NCBI RefSeq assembly: GCF_900188005.1
Contig: NZ_FZNR01000004.1
Coordinates: 1 to 64,000 of the forward strand
Source: Actinoplanes regularis
Lineage (GTDB): Bacteria; Actinomycetota; Actinomycetes; Mycobacteriales; Micromonosporaceae
Reading direction: 5' to 3'
Length of the DNA stretch: 64,000 nt
The position numbers and the translations under genes are program-made. Positions 9,587 through 18,083 of the stretch are shown here, one piece after another (within the stretch, counting starts at the first letter, position 1; each line of letters starts with the position of its first letter). The notes under the pieces are model-generated. The model searched no databases. It saw only the letters and a list, made by a program, of their open reading frames with translations, and was not told where the DNA came from.

Positions 9587-10324
9587 ATGAGGATGTTCAA
9601 ACTCTCCGCTCTGGTTCTTCTGACGGTTCCGGTCCTGGCCACCCCCGCGGTCGCCGCCCCCGTCGAGGAACCGGCCCCCAGTGCTCCCACGCTGGTGGCC
9701 CGCTACAACTTCGACGGCGGCGCCGTCGGCAACAAGATCTCCGATCTCTCCGGCAAGGGCTCCCACCTCACCGTCCGCGGTGAGGACAACGGCACCATCA
9801 CGATCAACACCGAGGGCGCCGGACGGTACGCCGCGTTCCCGGCGCCGTGCGCCAGCGACATCTGCGCCCGCGCGATCCTGGAGGCCCCGAACGCCCCCGA
9901 CCTGAACCCGGGCGTCCGCCCGTTCCGGTGGGCGGCCAGCGTCCGGCTCACCGCGGAGCAGATGAAGGGCAAGTCCAACATCATGCAGAAGGGCCTGTCC
10001 GGCGCGGACAGCGTCTGGAAGCTGCAGCTCACCGGCAAGACCGGCCGCGCGCAGTGCGTGATGACGGGCAAGGGCGCCACCGAGTCCTTCAGCGCCACCT
10101 CAGCGCGCCCGGTCGCTGACGGTGAGTGGCACAAGGTCGTCTGTGAGCGCGCTGGGACCAACCTGAGCATCTCCGTGGACGGCGTTCCCGGGACGCGCGC
10201 GACGGTCCCGGCGACCCTCGCGGTGGAGAACGCGATGCCGCTGCGCATCGGCGGGCCGAACTTCGGTGCGAGCAGCGACATGTTCCACGGTCAGCTCGAC
10301 GACGTCTACATCCAGGTCGGCTGA
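9587..10324 (+). CDS. Secreted LamG/concanavalin A-like domain protein
   Basis: A 245-aa exported protein. MRMFKLSALVLLTVPVLATPAVAA is a clear signal peptide (start ATG 9587, or 9593). The mature part is a beta-sandwich of the LamG/ConA-like type: LVARYNFDGGAVGNKISDLSGKGSHLTVRG at the start, WHKVVCERAGTNLSISVDG in the middle, and MPLRIGGPNFGASSDMFHGQLDDVYIQ at the end, the classical layout of laminin-G-like carbohydrate-binding domains. It has no attached catalytic domain, so it may bind glycans or act as a scaffold. Upstream is a locally AT-rich region that probably holds the promoter. A UUCG-capped hairpin lies 17 nt after the stop. Confidence 0.8.
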   Translation: MRMFKLSALVLLTVPVLATPAVAAPVEEPAPSAPTLVARYNFDGGAVGNKISDLSGKGSHLTVRGEDNGTITINTEGAGRYAAFPAPCASDICARAILEAPNAPDLNPGVRPFRWAASVRLTAEQMKGKSNIMQKGLSGADSVWKLQLTGKTGRAQCVMTGKGATESFSATSARPVADGEWHKVVCERAGTNLSISVDGVPGTRATVPATLAVENAMPLRIGGPNFGASSDMFHGQLDDVYIQVG

Positions 10325-10340
10325 GGATTTCTCGTTACCG

Positions 10341-10364
10341 CGGGCCGGCCTTCGGGCCGGCCCG
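10341..10364 (+). terminator. UUCG-capped terminator hairpin of the LamG-like gene
   Basis: A perfect 10-bp stem (10341-10350 with 10355-10364) closed by the very stable tetraloop TTCG, followed by CTTCCG. It is the first and most perfect member of the hairpin array described next. Confidence 0.65.
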
Positions 10365-10640
10365 CTTCCGTATGAGCCCTCCCGGCCCGGCCTTCCGGGT
10401 CGGCCGCTTCCTTCTGTCCGCCCTCCGGGCTGGCAGGTTTCCTTGTGGGTGCCCTCGGCCTGGTCTTTCGGTCGGCCTGCTTCTTGTTGCCCGCCCCAGG
10501 GCAGGCCGGTTTCCTTGCGGGCGCGCCCGGCCCGGTTTTCCGGTCGGCCTGGTTCTTTCTGCCCGCCGTCCAGGCTCGGGTCGCTTCCTTCGGCTCACCC
10601 TTCCTGCCCGCCCTCCGGCCCAGCCGCTCCAGGCCCTGGC
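10341..10640. repeat. Array of degenerate terminator-like hairpins
   Basis: The 616-base stretch 10325-10940 has no convincing gene. Its first half repeats a degenerate motif with a spacing of roughly 30-40 nt: a GC-rich arm, a TTCC/TTTC turn, a complementary arm GGTCGGCC, then a pyrimidine tail of the type TTTCCTT or TTCTT and CTGCCCGCC. I count six to seven copies. All frames through it give Arg/Pro/Gly-rich pseudo-proteins, which is what a repeat gives. The rest (10640-10940) shows nothing I can name apart from the ribosome binding site of the next gene. Confidence 0.6.
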
Positions 10641-10940
10641 GAAGAGCCGATTTCCGGTACGCCGGAAGCCCGCCGAAATTCGGTGGTGCGTCGCGAATCC
10701 GGGGACATAGGGTGGCCGCATGCTGTGATCCGCACCAGGCACCCCCGGTGATTCGGGGTTTGTGCCTTCCGCGCCGGTCCCCTGGTCTGTCGACCGAGGG
10801 GTCGTGCCCGGGGTGCGGGTTCCGTGGACGAGTTCCGCGGCCCTTCCGATCACGACTACCTCCTCACGCGTCGCGCCGGCCGCCGGCTCCCGCCCGCTCC
10901 CCGAAGCGGCATCGGACTCGCATCCTCAGGAGGTAACGAC

Positions 10941-11174
10941 ATGCCCGTGCGGCCTTTCTCAGTACGCCTCGACCCCGACGAACTCGCCCGCCAGGACATC
11001 GCCGCGGCGCTGGCCCGGCCGGCGACCACCGGCGATGAGAACGGCGCCAGCGGTGCCGCCCATCACGGTGCGGACGACAGCCGTCAGACGGCCCGGCGTC
11101 ATTCGGACCGCGCCCACGCGGGGCGCGCCGCCGCGGCGGCCGGTAGCCGCAGCTACGCCTTCCGTCGCAGCTGA
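10941..11174 (+). CDS. Small hypothetical protein, 77 aa
   Basis: The ATG at 10941 follows a perfect AGGAGG (10928-10933) with 7 nt spacing, the best ribosome binding site in this part of the window, and this is the main reason to call it. The product starts MPVRPFSVRLDPDELARQDIA and continues with an Ala/His/Arg-rich, probably disordered part ending SRSYAFRRS. No cysteine, no membrane segment, no family I recognise. A hairpin plus a 12-bp tandem repeat follows directly. Confidence 0.6.
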   Translation: MPVRPFSVRLDPDELARQDIAAALARPATTGDENGASGAAHHGADDSRQTARRHSDRAHAGRAAAAAGSRSYAFRRS

Positions 11175-11185
11175 CAGGCAACGGC

Positions 11186-11223
11186 GGCCACCGGCGCGAC
11201 AGCGCCCGGTGGCCGTCTTGCTG
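11186..11223 (+). terminator. Terminator hairpin whose tail is tandemly repeated
   Basis: GGCCACCGGCGC (from 11186) pairs with GCGCCCGGTGGCC (to 11213) with one bulged base, loop GACA, followed by GTCTTGCT. The right arm and tail merge into the 12-bp repeat below. Confidence 0.6.
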
Positions 11224-11318
11224 GCCGTCTTGCTGGCCGTCTTGCTGGCCGTCTTGCTGGCCGTCTTGCTGGCCGTCTTGCTGGCCGTCTTGCTGGCCGT
11301 CTTGCTGGCCGCCTTGCT
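11211..11318. repeat. Perfect 12-bp tandem repeat, 9 units
   Basis: GGCCGTCTTGCT is repeated at 11211, 11223, 11235, 11247, 11259, 11271, 11283 and 11295 without a mismatch, plus a ninth copy at 11307 with one change (GGCCGCCTTGCT). Because 12 is a multiple of three, all frames stay open; the encoded peptides (LLAV on plus, QDGQ or KTAS on minus) are not credible genes. The rest of the gap 11319-11487 before the exonuclease gene shows nothing further. Confidence 0.95.
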
Positions 11319-11487
11319 GGCACAACCCATCGGCCACGCCGCCTGGTGACCAGCCGCCGCCCGCCGCGAGCAATCTCCAGGGAGGCCGTGGCTTCCACCC
11401 GCCACTTTCGCCCAAGATCAACTCAGTTGAACGGCGTTGCGACCGGTTCTGCCGGGTCTGCGGCGGTGGTGTCCCTGGAACGGGCGA

Positions 11488-12261
11488 TCAGCGCTTCACG
11501 TCGACGACGACCGGGGCGTGATCTGACGGGCCCTTGCCCTTGCGGGCCTCCCGATCCACCACGGCGTCCGTCACCGCGGAGGCCAGGTCGGCGCTGGCGT
11601 AGACGTGGTCGATCCGCATGCCTTTGTTCTGATGGAACATCCCGGCGCGGTAGTCCCAGTACGTGTACGGATGGTCGCCCTTCATCGCCCGGGCCGGCAC
11701 ATCGGTCAGCCCGAGGTCGCGCAGCGCGGTGATCGCCTCCCGCTCCGGCGGCGTGACATGCGTCGATCCGACGAAGACCGCCGGATCCCAGACGTCCGCG
11801 TCGGTGGGCGCGACGTTGAAGTCGCCGGCCACGACCAGAGGCCCGGCGGCGAGGTCCTCGGCGAGCACGAGGCGTAGCGCGCGCAGCCATTCCAGCTTGT
11901 AGACGTAGTGCGGGTCGTCCGGGGTGCGGCCGTTGGGGACGTACACGGACATGAATTTGATCCCGTCGCAGACCGCGCTGATCGCGCGGGCCTCCGGGTC
12001 AGGGAAGCCCGGCTCGCCGGGGAAACCCCGGCGGACGTCGGCGAGGCCGGCGCGCGAGAGAAGGGCGACGCCGTTCCAGCGGCCCTGGCCGTACGCCGCG
12101 GTCTGGTAACCCAGCTCGCCGACCTCGTCGGTGGGGAAGCCGTCCTCGCCGACCTTGGTCTCCTGGAGGCAGACCACGTCCGGGGCGGTGTTCTCCAGCC
12201 ATTCGAGGAGGCGGGGGAGCCGGGCCTTGACGGAGTTGACGTTCCACGTGGCGAAGCGCAT
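11488..12261 (-). CDS. xthA: Exodeoxyribonuclease III
   Basis: A 257-aa exonuclease III / AP endonuclease of the EEP superfamily. The start MRFATWNVNSVKARLPRLLEWL is the standard N-terminus (Asn of WNVNS binds metal). Further motifs: CLQETKV (catalytic Glu), PNGRTPDD, VVAGDFNVAP (Asp and Asn of the active site), MRIDHVYAS and SDHAPVVVDV (catalytic Asp-His). It cuts at abasic sites and degrades one strand of duplex DNA in base excision repair. I start at ATG 12261; the open frame extends upstream but without homology. Normal length for the family. Confidence 0.95.
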   Translation of the reverse strand: MRFATWNVNSVKARLPRLLEWLENTAPDVVCLQETKVGEDGFPTDEVGELGYQTAAYGQGRWNGVALLSRAGLADVRRGFPGEPGFPDPEARAISAVCDGIKFMSVYVPNGRTPDDPHYVYKLEWLRALRLVLAEDLAAGPLVVAGDFNVAPTDADVWDPAVFVGSTHVTPPEREAITALRDLGLTDVPARAMKGDHPYTYWDYRAGMFHQNKGMRIDHVYASADLASAVTDAVVDREARKGKGPSDHAPVVVDVKR

Positions 12262-12479
12262 CTGCCCAGCCTGCCCCATCCAGCGCGGTTCGTCCCGCCC
12301 GGGCGTTCCATCGGCGTGGCTCATCCTCGCCACGCCCGTTGTTCAGCAGCGGGCCCGGCGGTGCGGTTCATCTTCCCGATGCCGCAACCAATCGGCGCGG
12401 CTCATTTTCGCGGCGCCACGTTCCGTGGCACGCCTGCGGCTCGTAGGCGCGGTTCGCCCTTGCGGGTCCGCGATTTAGT

Positions 12480-12780
12480 GGCGCGGCTCGGCCCTGCGGT
12501 GCCTGCGGTCCAGCGGTACGACCCGTCCTGGCCGCGCCCGCGTTTCAGCGGTGTGCCTGCGGCTTGTTGTCGCGGCTCGGCCTTGCGGTGCCTGCGGCTC
12601 GGCGGTGTGGCTCGTCCTCGTGGCGGCGCGTTTCAGCGGCGTGCCTGCGGCTCGTTGTCGCGGCCCGCCCCTGCGGCCCGGCGGTTCGACCCGTCCTGGC
12701 TGCGCCCGCGTTTCAGCGGCGCGGCGTGGCTCGTCCCCGTGGCGTCCGCGGTTCAGCGGCGTGGCGGGAGGCCGCCGCGC
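12480..12780. repeat. Degenerate ~85-bp repeats in a gene-free stretch
   Basis: Between the exonuclease start (12261) and 12752 I see no gene. From about 12480 the sequence repeats a unit with the core CGTTTCAGCGGYGTGCCTGC followed by GGCTYGTTGTCGCGG and preceded by GACCCGTCCTGG; cores lie near 12541, 12627 and 12711. Similarity to the region 12340-12480 is weaker. The stop codon of the 41-aa gene (12753-12755) lies inside the last unit. Confidence 0.5.
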
Positions 12781-12878
12781 GTCGCGGCGATCAGGGCCGC
12801 GGCGAGGCCCGCGGCGAGCACCAGCAGCAGGGCGGCGAGCCAGAGCGCCCGCCCTTCGGTGCCGATCAGGTCGGTCAT
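12753..12878 (-). CDS. 41-aa single-pass membrane peptide
   Basis: A short gene that is easily missed. ATG 12878 follows GGGAGG with about 5 nt spacing. The product starts MTDLIGTEGRALWLA, continues with a hydrophobic helix ALLLVLAAGLAAALIAA, and ends with a positive tail TRGGLPPRR. By the positive-inside rule the C-terminus would face the cytoplasm. It follows the GGDEF-EAL gene on the same strand after 127 nt and could be co-transcribed with it. Function unknown; the ribosome binding site and clean topology are the evidence. Confidence 0.5.
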   Translation of the reverse strand: MTDLIGTEGRALWLAALLLVLAAGLAAALIAATRGGLPPRR

Positions 12879-13005
12879 CTCGCCTCCCAACGGTGATCTG
12901 ACTCACCCGGCAAACCCGTGAGCGATAATGCCCGACTTGCCCGCGTGGCACCAGTGGAACGGAGAGGTTTGTCGGAAGCAAGGCAACTTCACGGGGGACG
13001 AACCG

Positions 13006-15345
13006 CTACTCCCCGGCACTCGAGTGATGATGCTGCCTGTTTTCGGTGACCGCGGCGATCGGCGGCACGTCGGGAAGCGTCGCCGCCAGGTGCCAGTGCT
13101 CGGCGAATTCCCCTGGCGGGACCGCCTTGCCCCAGAGCCAGCCCTGCCCGTTGACCACCCCGAGGTGGAAGAGCGCGTCGCGTTGCAAGGGTGTCTCGAC
13201 GCCCTCGGCGATTACGAACAGGCCGAGCGCGTGGCTCATCGCGACCACCGCGCGGACGATCTCGTCGTCCTGCTCGTTCTTGCCCAGGCCGGTCACGAAC
13301 GAGCGGTCGATCTTGACCCCGGTGACCGGGAAACGGCGTAGGTAGCCGAGCGAGGAGAAGCCCGTCCCGAAGTCGTCGACCAGCAGTTTCGCGCCGAGCT
13401 GGCGGAGCTCGAAGAGCACCTGGGCGGTGACGCTGGAGCCGTCCACCATCACCGACTCGGTCATCTCCAGCGCCACACACTGCGGTGGGACGTTGTACCG
13501 GGCCAGCTCTCCGGAGATCACCAGCGGCAGTTCCGGCTCGTTGAGCTGGCGGGGTGACACGTTGACGGACATGTAGAAGCTGTCCGAGACGATGCCCTGC
13601 GCGCGCCACTCGCCGAGCTGCCGGAGCGCCTCGGCGCGGACGAATCCGCCGATCTGGGAGATCAGTCCGGAGTCCTCGGCGATCGGGATGAAGAGCCCCG
13701 GCGGGATCGAGCCGCGCTCCGGATGCTCCCAGCGCACCAGCGCCTCGGCGCCCACCGGCATCCCGGTCTCCAGGCGCACCAGTGGCTGGTACACCACGTG
13801 CAGCTGGTTCTGGCCGAGCGCCTGGCGCAGCGCCACCTCGAGCTCGATGCGCTGGCGCGCCTGGTCGTGCATCGAGGTGTCGAACATGGTGGACCGGCCG
13901 GGGCCCTCCCGTTTGGCGCGGTACATGGCGGTGTCCGCGTCGCGCATCAGCGCCTCGGCGGTCAGCGTGGCGCGCTCCAGGTCGCCGCTGGCGTGCGCGA
14001 TGCCGATCGAGGCGGTGATCACGACCTCGGTCTCGCGTACCGGCAGGGCCCGGACGAAGCAGCTGCGGATGTCGTCCACCATGCGCAGCGCGCCGGCCTT
14101 GTCACCGACGTAGGCGAGCAGGAACTCGTCGCCGCCGACCCGGGCCACCGGCACGCTCTCCGGCGCCGTGGCGCGCAGCCGCCGGGCGACCTCCATCACC
14201 AGCTCGTCGCCGGCGTCGTGGCCCCACGAGTCGTTGACCCACTTGAATCCGTCCAGGTCGAGCAGGTAGACCCAGACCCGTTCCGGCCCCTCCGGGTCCA
14301 CGGCGGCAACCAGCCGCTCGATCGCGAGGCCGATGGACTGCCGGTTCGGCAGCGAGGTGAGCGGGTCGTGGGCGGCCTGGTGCTCGAAGTGCAACTGGGC
14401 GGCGACCTGCCCGTGCACCGCGGAGGCCGCCCGGGCGATCAGCAGTACGTCCATCAGCGCGCCACCGATCGCGATCAGCAGGCGTTGTGAGGCCGTGCCG
14501 GCGCGGGTCGTCAGCAGCAGGGCGAACGGCACCAGCAGGGCGGGCAGCAGGACCGCCAGGCGCTGCCAGGACCAGGCTTGCACCGGCGGCCGGTCGGCGT
14601 GGCTCATCTCCACCACGGAGGGGTGCAGGGCGGCCACGCCCAGCGCTGTGTACGCCGGCACGTACGGCAGGTTGAGCAGCGGCGACGCGTAGATGTGGCC
14701 TTTCACGCCGACGATCGCGTAGGCGGTGTCGCCGATGAACAGCCCGACCATCATCACCAGCAGCGCGATCATGCTGACCGGCCAGACATTGGTGGTGAAG
14801 GCCAGGTTGATCACGAGCAGGGCGAGCACCACGTCCAGGAGCGGATAGGTGGCCTGGATGATGGAGAGCAGCGCGGGCCGATCGGGGAACGCCGCGGCCG
14901 GGGCGGCCAGCAGCAGCGTGCTGGTCAACCCGGCGGCCACGAAGACGATCAGTCCGTCCAGCACCGCGTGCCGTTCCAGGCTCTCCCGGGCCCGCAGCAG
15001 CATGAAGAGGAAGATGCCCAGCAGCAGGTAGCCGCTGAAGCTCGCGAGGTCGGCGAGCAGCGGCATCGGCATCGGCATGTCGGTGACCGACGGCCGGATC
15101 ACCAGCCCGATCAGGAAGAGCAGTGCGGCCAGGGCCATGAGCCGCCACGCGCGCGGTGGCTGGGCTCCCCAGCTCCGCGGGCCGACATAGCAGGCGGCCA
15201 CGGTGAGTACGCCGAGCAGAACCAGGCTCGCCGAGCCGAGATTCGTCGACGAGTAGGCCGTGTAGACAGCGGTCGTGAGGATCCCGAATGCTGCCATGAT
15301 CTGCCATTGGCGGCGAGCAACGGCGGGCGGGAGTGCGAAGGGCAC
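13006..15345 (-). CDS. Membrane GGDEF-EAL c-di-GMP turnover protein
   Basis: A 779-aa protein with about ten hydrophobic helices in the N-terminal 320 residues (a putative membrane sensor), then a GGDEF domain (VARVGGDEFLLAYV, motif near residue 401) and an EAL domain (GAEALVRWEHP near 532, DDFGTGFSSLGYL near 655, KIDRSFV, EGVET). Both catalytic signatures are intact, so it could both make and break c-di-GMP. The RxxD inhibitory site expected five residues before GGDEF is absent. The start is GTG 15345, 8 nt behind GGGAGGA; the longer open frame has no such site. In actinomycetes c-di-GMP controls development through BldD. Convergent with nothing; downstream is the 41-aa peptide. Confidence 0.92.
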   Translation of the reverse strand: MPFALPPAVARRQWQIMAAFGILTTAVYTAYSSTNLGSASLVLLGVLTVAACYVGPRSWGAQPPRAWRLMALAALLFLIGLVIRPSVTDMPMPMPLLADLASFSGYLLLGIFLFMLLRARESLERHAVLDGLIVFVAAGLTSTLLLAAPAAAFPDRPALLSIIQATYPLLDVVLALLVINLAFTTNVWPVSMIALLVMMVGLFIGDTAYAIVGVKGHIYASPLLNLPYVPAYTALGVAALHPSVVEMSHADRPPVQAWSWQRLAVLLPALLVPFALLLTTRAGTASQRLLIAIGGALMDVLLIARAASAVHGQVAAQLHFEHQAAHDPLTSLPNRQSIGLAIERLVAAVDPEGPERVWVYLLDLDGFKWVNDSWGHDAGDELVMEVARRLRATAPESVPVARVGGDEFLLAYVGDKAGALRMVDDIRSCFVRALPVRETEVVITASIGIAHASGDLERATLTAEALMRDADTAMYRAKREGPGRSTMFDTSMHDQARQRIELEVALRQALGQNQLHVVYQPLVRLETGMPVGAEALVRWEHPERGSIPPGLFIPIAEDSGLISQIGGFVRAEALRQLGEWRAQGIVSDSFYMSVNVSPRQLNEPELPLVISGELARYNVPPQCVALEMTESVMVDGSSVTAQVLFELRQLGAKLLVDDFGTGFSSLGYLRRFPVTGVKIDRSFVTGLGKNEQDDEIVRAVVAMSHALGLFVIAEGVETPLQRDALFHLGVVNGQGWLWGKAVPPGEFAEHWHLAATLPDVPPIAAVTENRQHHHSSAGE

Positions 15346-15385
15346 CGGCCATTCCTCCCGTTTTGCCCTGAGACTAATCTTTTGC

Positions 15386-16228
15386 TCACCGTAGCAACGC
15401 GTGGTTGGTTGAGTGGCCGGGTTTCGACTTCCCGGCGGGGTCCCGGCGTCCATGCACGAAAACGGTCGCGCAGCCACCCCGTCGCAGCAGTTCGTACGCG
15501 ACCGAACCGAATCGTCCGGCGCCGCCGGCCCCGCGCGGCCCGAGCGTGATCAGCCCGGCCCGCCGGGAGGCGCGCACCAGGACCGTGGCCGGCGTGCCGA
15601 TCAACAGCTCGCGGTGCGGCGGCGGCAGGTCCGGCACCGCGGCGATCACCTCGTCCAGCACCCGCTCACCGGCGGTCTCGCCGCCCTCGGCGACCACGAG
15701 CGCGACCGCCAGCGGAAGGCCGCGGCGGCGGGCCTCCCCGGCGGCGAACCGCAGGGCGAGAACGGACGGACCGGAGCCGTCGACGGCGGCCAGCACCCGG
15801 GCCGAGGGCGGCCGCGGCCCGCGCGCCACCAGCACCGGGCACCACGCCTGCGTCGCCGCCTCCAGCAGGGTGGATCCGGGCGGTACGCGGCCGGTGCGGG
15901 CCAGGTCGTCGGTGCCGACGACGAGCAGCGCCGCGGTCCGGCTGAACTTGCGCAGGACCCGTCCGGCGGGCCCATCCACGAGTTGACCGCGCACGTCGGC
16001 GCCGGGTGTGGAACGCTTGGCGGTGGCGACCGCCTCGTCGACGACATGGGAGGCGGCACGGCGGGCCGGAGCCCATTCGGCGCCGGTTCCCGGCCAGGTG
16101 AAAGCATGTACCACCGTCAGTTGCGTGCCCCGGGAGACCGCCTCCCGGGCGGCCAGGCGCACGGCGACCAGGCCGGCCGCGGTCCCATCGACCCCGACCA
16201 CCACGGGCGGTTGATTCGGGATCTGCAT
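15386..16228 (-). CDS. Tandem universal stress protein (UspA-like)
   Basis: A 280-aa protein made of two Usp domains (about 1-140 and 141-280). Domain 1 opens with VVVGVDGTAAGLVAVRLAA and contains LLVVGTDDLARTG...GSTLLEAATQAWCPVLVA; domain 2 opens with RVLAAVDGSGPSVLALRFAA and contains ITLGPRGAGGAGRFGSVAYELL. The glycine-rich loops resemble the ATP-binding motif of Usp proteins, better in domain 1. ATG 16228 has GGAGG 8 nt upstream. It lies 40 nt upstream of the GGDEF-EAL gene on the same strand and is divergent from citrate synthase, with a palindromic site between them. Confidence 0.88.
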   Translation of the reverse strand: MQIPNQPPVVVGVDGTAAGLVAVRLAAREAVSRGTQLTVVHAFTWPGTGAEWAPARRAASHVVDEAVATAKRSTPGADVRGQLVDGPAGRVLRKFSRTAALLVVGTDDLARTGRVPPGSTLLEAATQAWCPVLVARGPRPPSARVLAAVDGSGPSVLALRFAAGEARRRGLPLAVALVVAEGGETAGERVLDEVIAAVPDLPPPHRELLIGTPATVLVRASRRAGLITLGPRGAGGAGRFGSVAYELLRRGGCATVFVHGRRDPAGKSKPGHSTNHALLR

Positions 16229-16315
16229 CGGTCCGACCTCCGCTCCCCGTAACGTTCTCGCAATATACCGATCGTTATCTATGGCGCAACGGTCCATACG
16301 GACTGGTGACCAATG

Positions 16316-16355
16316 CCTCAACAGGTGGCCACCTGATGACCCATTCAGGTTGAGG
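16316..16355. promoter_or_regulatory. Nested palindrome between usp and citrate synthase genes
   Basis: CAGGTGGCCACCTG at 16322-16335 is a perfect 14-bp palindrome. It lies inside a wider inverted repeat CCTCAAC (16316-16322) / GTTGAGG (16349-16355). The position in a divergent intergenic region, 77 nt before the citrate synthase ATG, suggests a regulator binding site; the regulator is unknown. Confidence 0.45.
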
Positions 16356-16411
16356 GTTTACGGTGAACGGCAAAATCTTTGGGACATCTGCCGGTGAAGT
16401 GAGGGAAATAC

Positions 16412-17695
<1,284 letters not shown>

Positions 17696-17770
17696 AGAAA
17701 TCGGAAAGACCCGGCACGGACTCAGAGGCGGGGTTCGGCGCCGGAAACTGGCGGAGAAGACGTCACAATG

Positions 17771-17804
17771 CGCCCCACCGGGCTTTCCGGTGGGGCGTTT
17801 TCCG
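17771..17804 (+). terminator. Rho-independent terminator after gltA
   Basis: CGCCCCACCGG pairs with CCGGTGGGGCG (loop GCTTT-like), followed by TTTT. It separates citrate synthase from the riboswitch region. Confidence 0.85.
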
Positions 17805-17864
17805 TTGGGCCGGCGGCGCGGGAACCGTCGTCGATGTGATCCTTCCGGGTCACCGTTTGACGGA

Positions 17865-18032
17865 CGCCCGGCGGTAGGAAAGAGTTGCCTCCGAGCGGCA
17901 GGGAGGAACCCGGTGTAATTCCGGGACGGTCCCGCCACTGTGACCGGGGAGCGACCCGCTGACACATCGCCACTGCCGGCAGGCGGGAAGGCGAGCGGGG
18001 AACGGCGATCCGGGAGTCAGGAGACTCCGGCC
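17865..18032 (+). ncRNA. Cobalamin riboswitch (AdoCbl aptamer)
   Basis: The core of a B12 riboswitch is readable: GGGAGGAACCCGGTGTAATT at 17900-17919 followed by CCGGGACGGTCCCGCCACTG at 17921-17940, the conserved 'GGTGNNANTCC..CNGTCCCGCCACTGT' element, and GAGTCAGGAGACTC near 18014, which fits the conserved 'GCCAGGAGACC'-like block. The preceding GCGGTAGGAAAGAGTTGCC is the usual P2 side. It ends about 50 nt before the GTG of the chelatase gene, so it most likely represses translation or elongation of the whole cobalamin operon when cobalamin is plentiful. Exact ends are estimated. Confidence 0.92.
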
Positions 18033-18083
18033 GCTCGTGACGACCGACGCGCGGGCGTGGACACCCGCCGGGAGGGAACCCCT

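Noticed and set aside
10335..10853. A 172-codon Arg/Gly/Pro-rich minus-strand frame
   Set aside because: It reads through the hairpin array and gives low-complexity RPGRPTGK-like sequence, typical of a repeat shadow.
11211..11318. Coding sequence for a repetitive protein (LLAV or QDGQ repeats)
   Set aside because: The frame is open only because the 12-bp unit lacks stops; no ribosome binding site or conserved end, and all frames look alike.
17940..18083. Upstream extension of the chelatase gene
   Set aside because: The additional codons lie within the conserved core of the cobalamin riboswitch, so they cannot be protein-coding.
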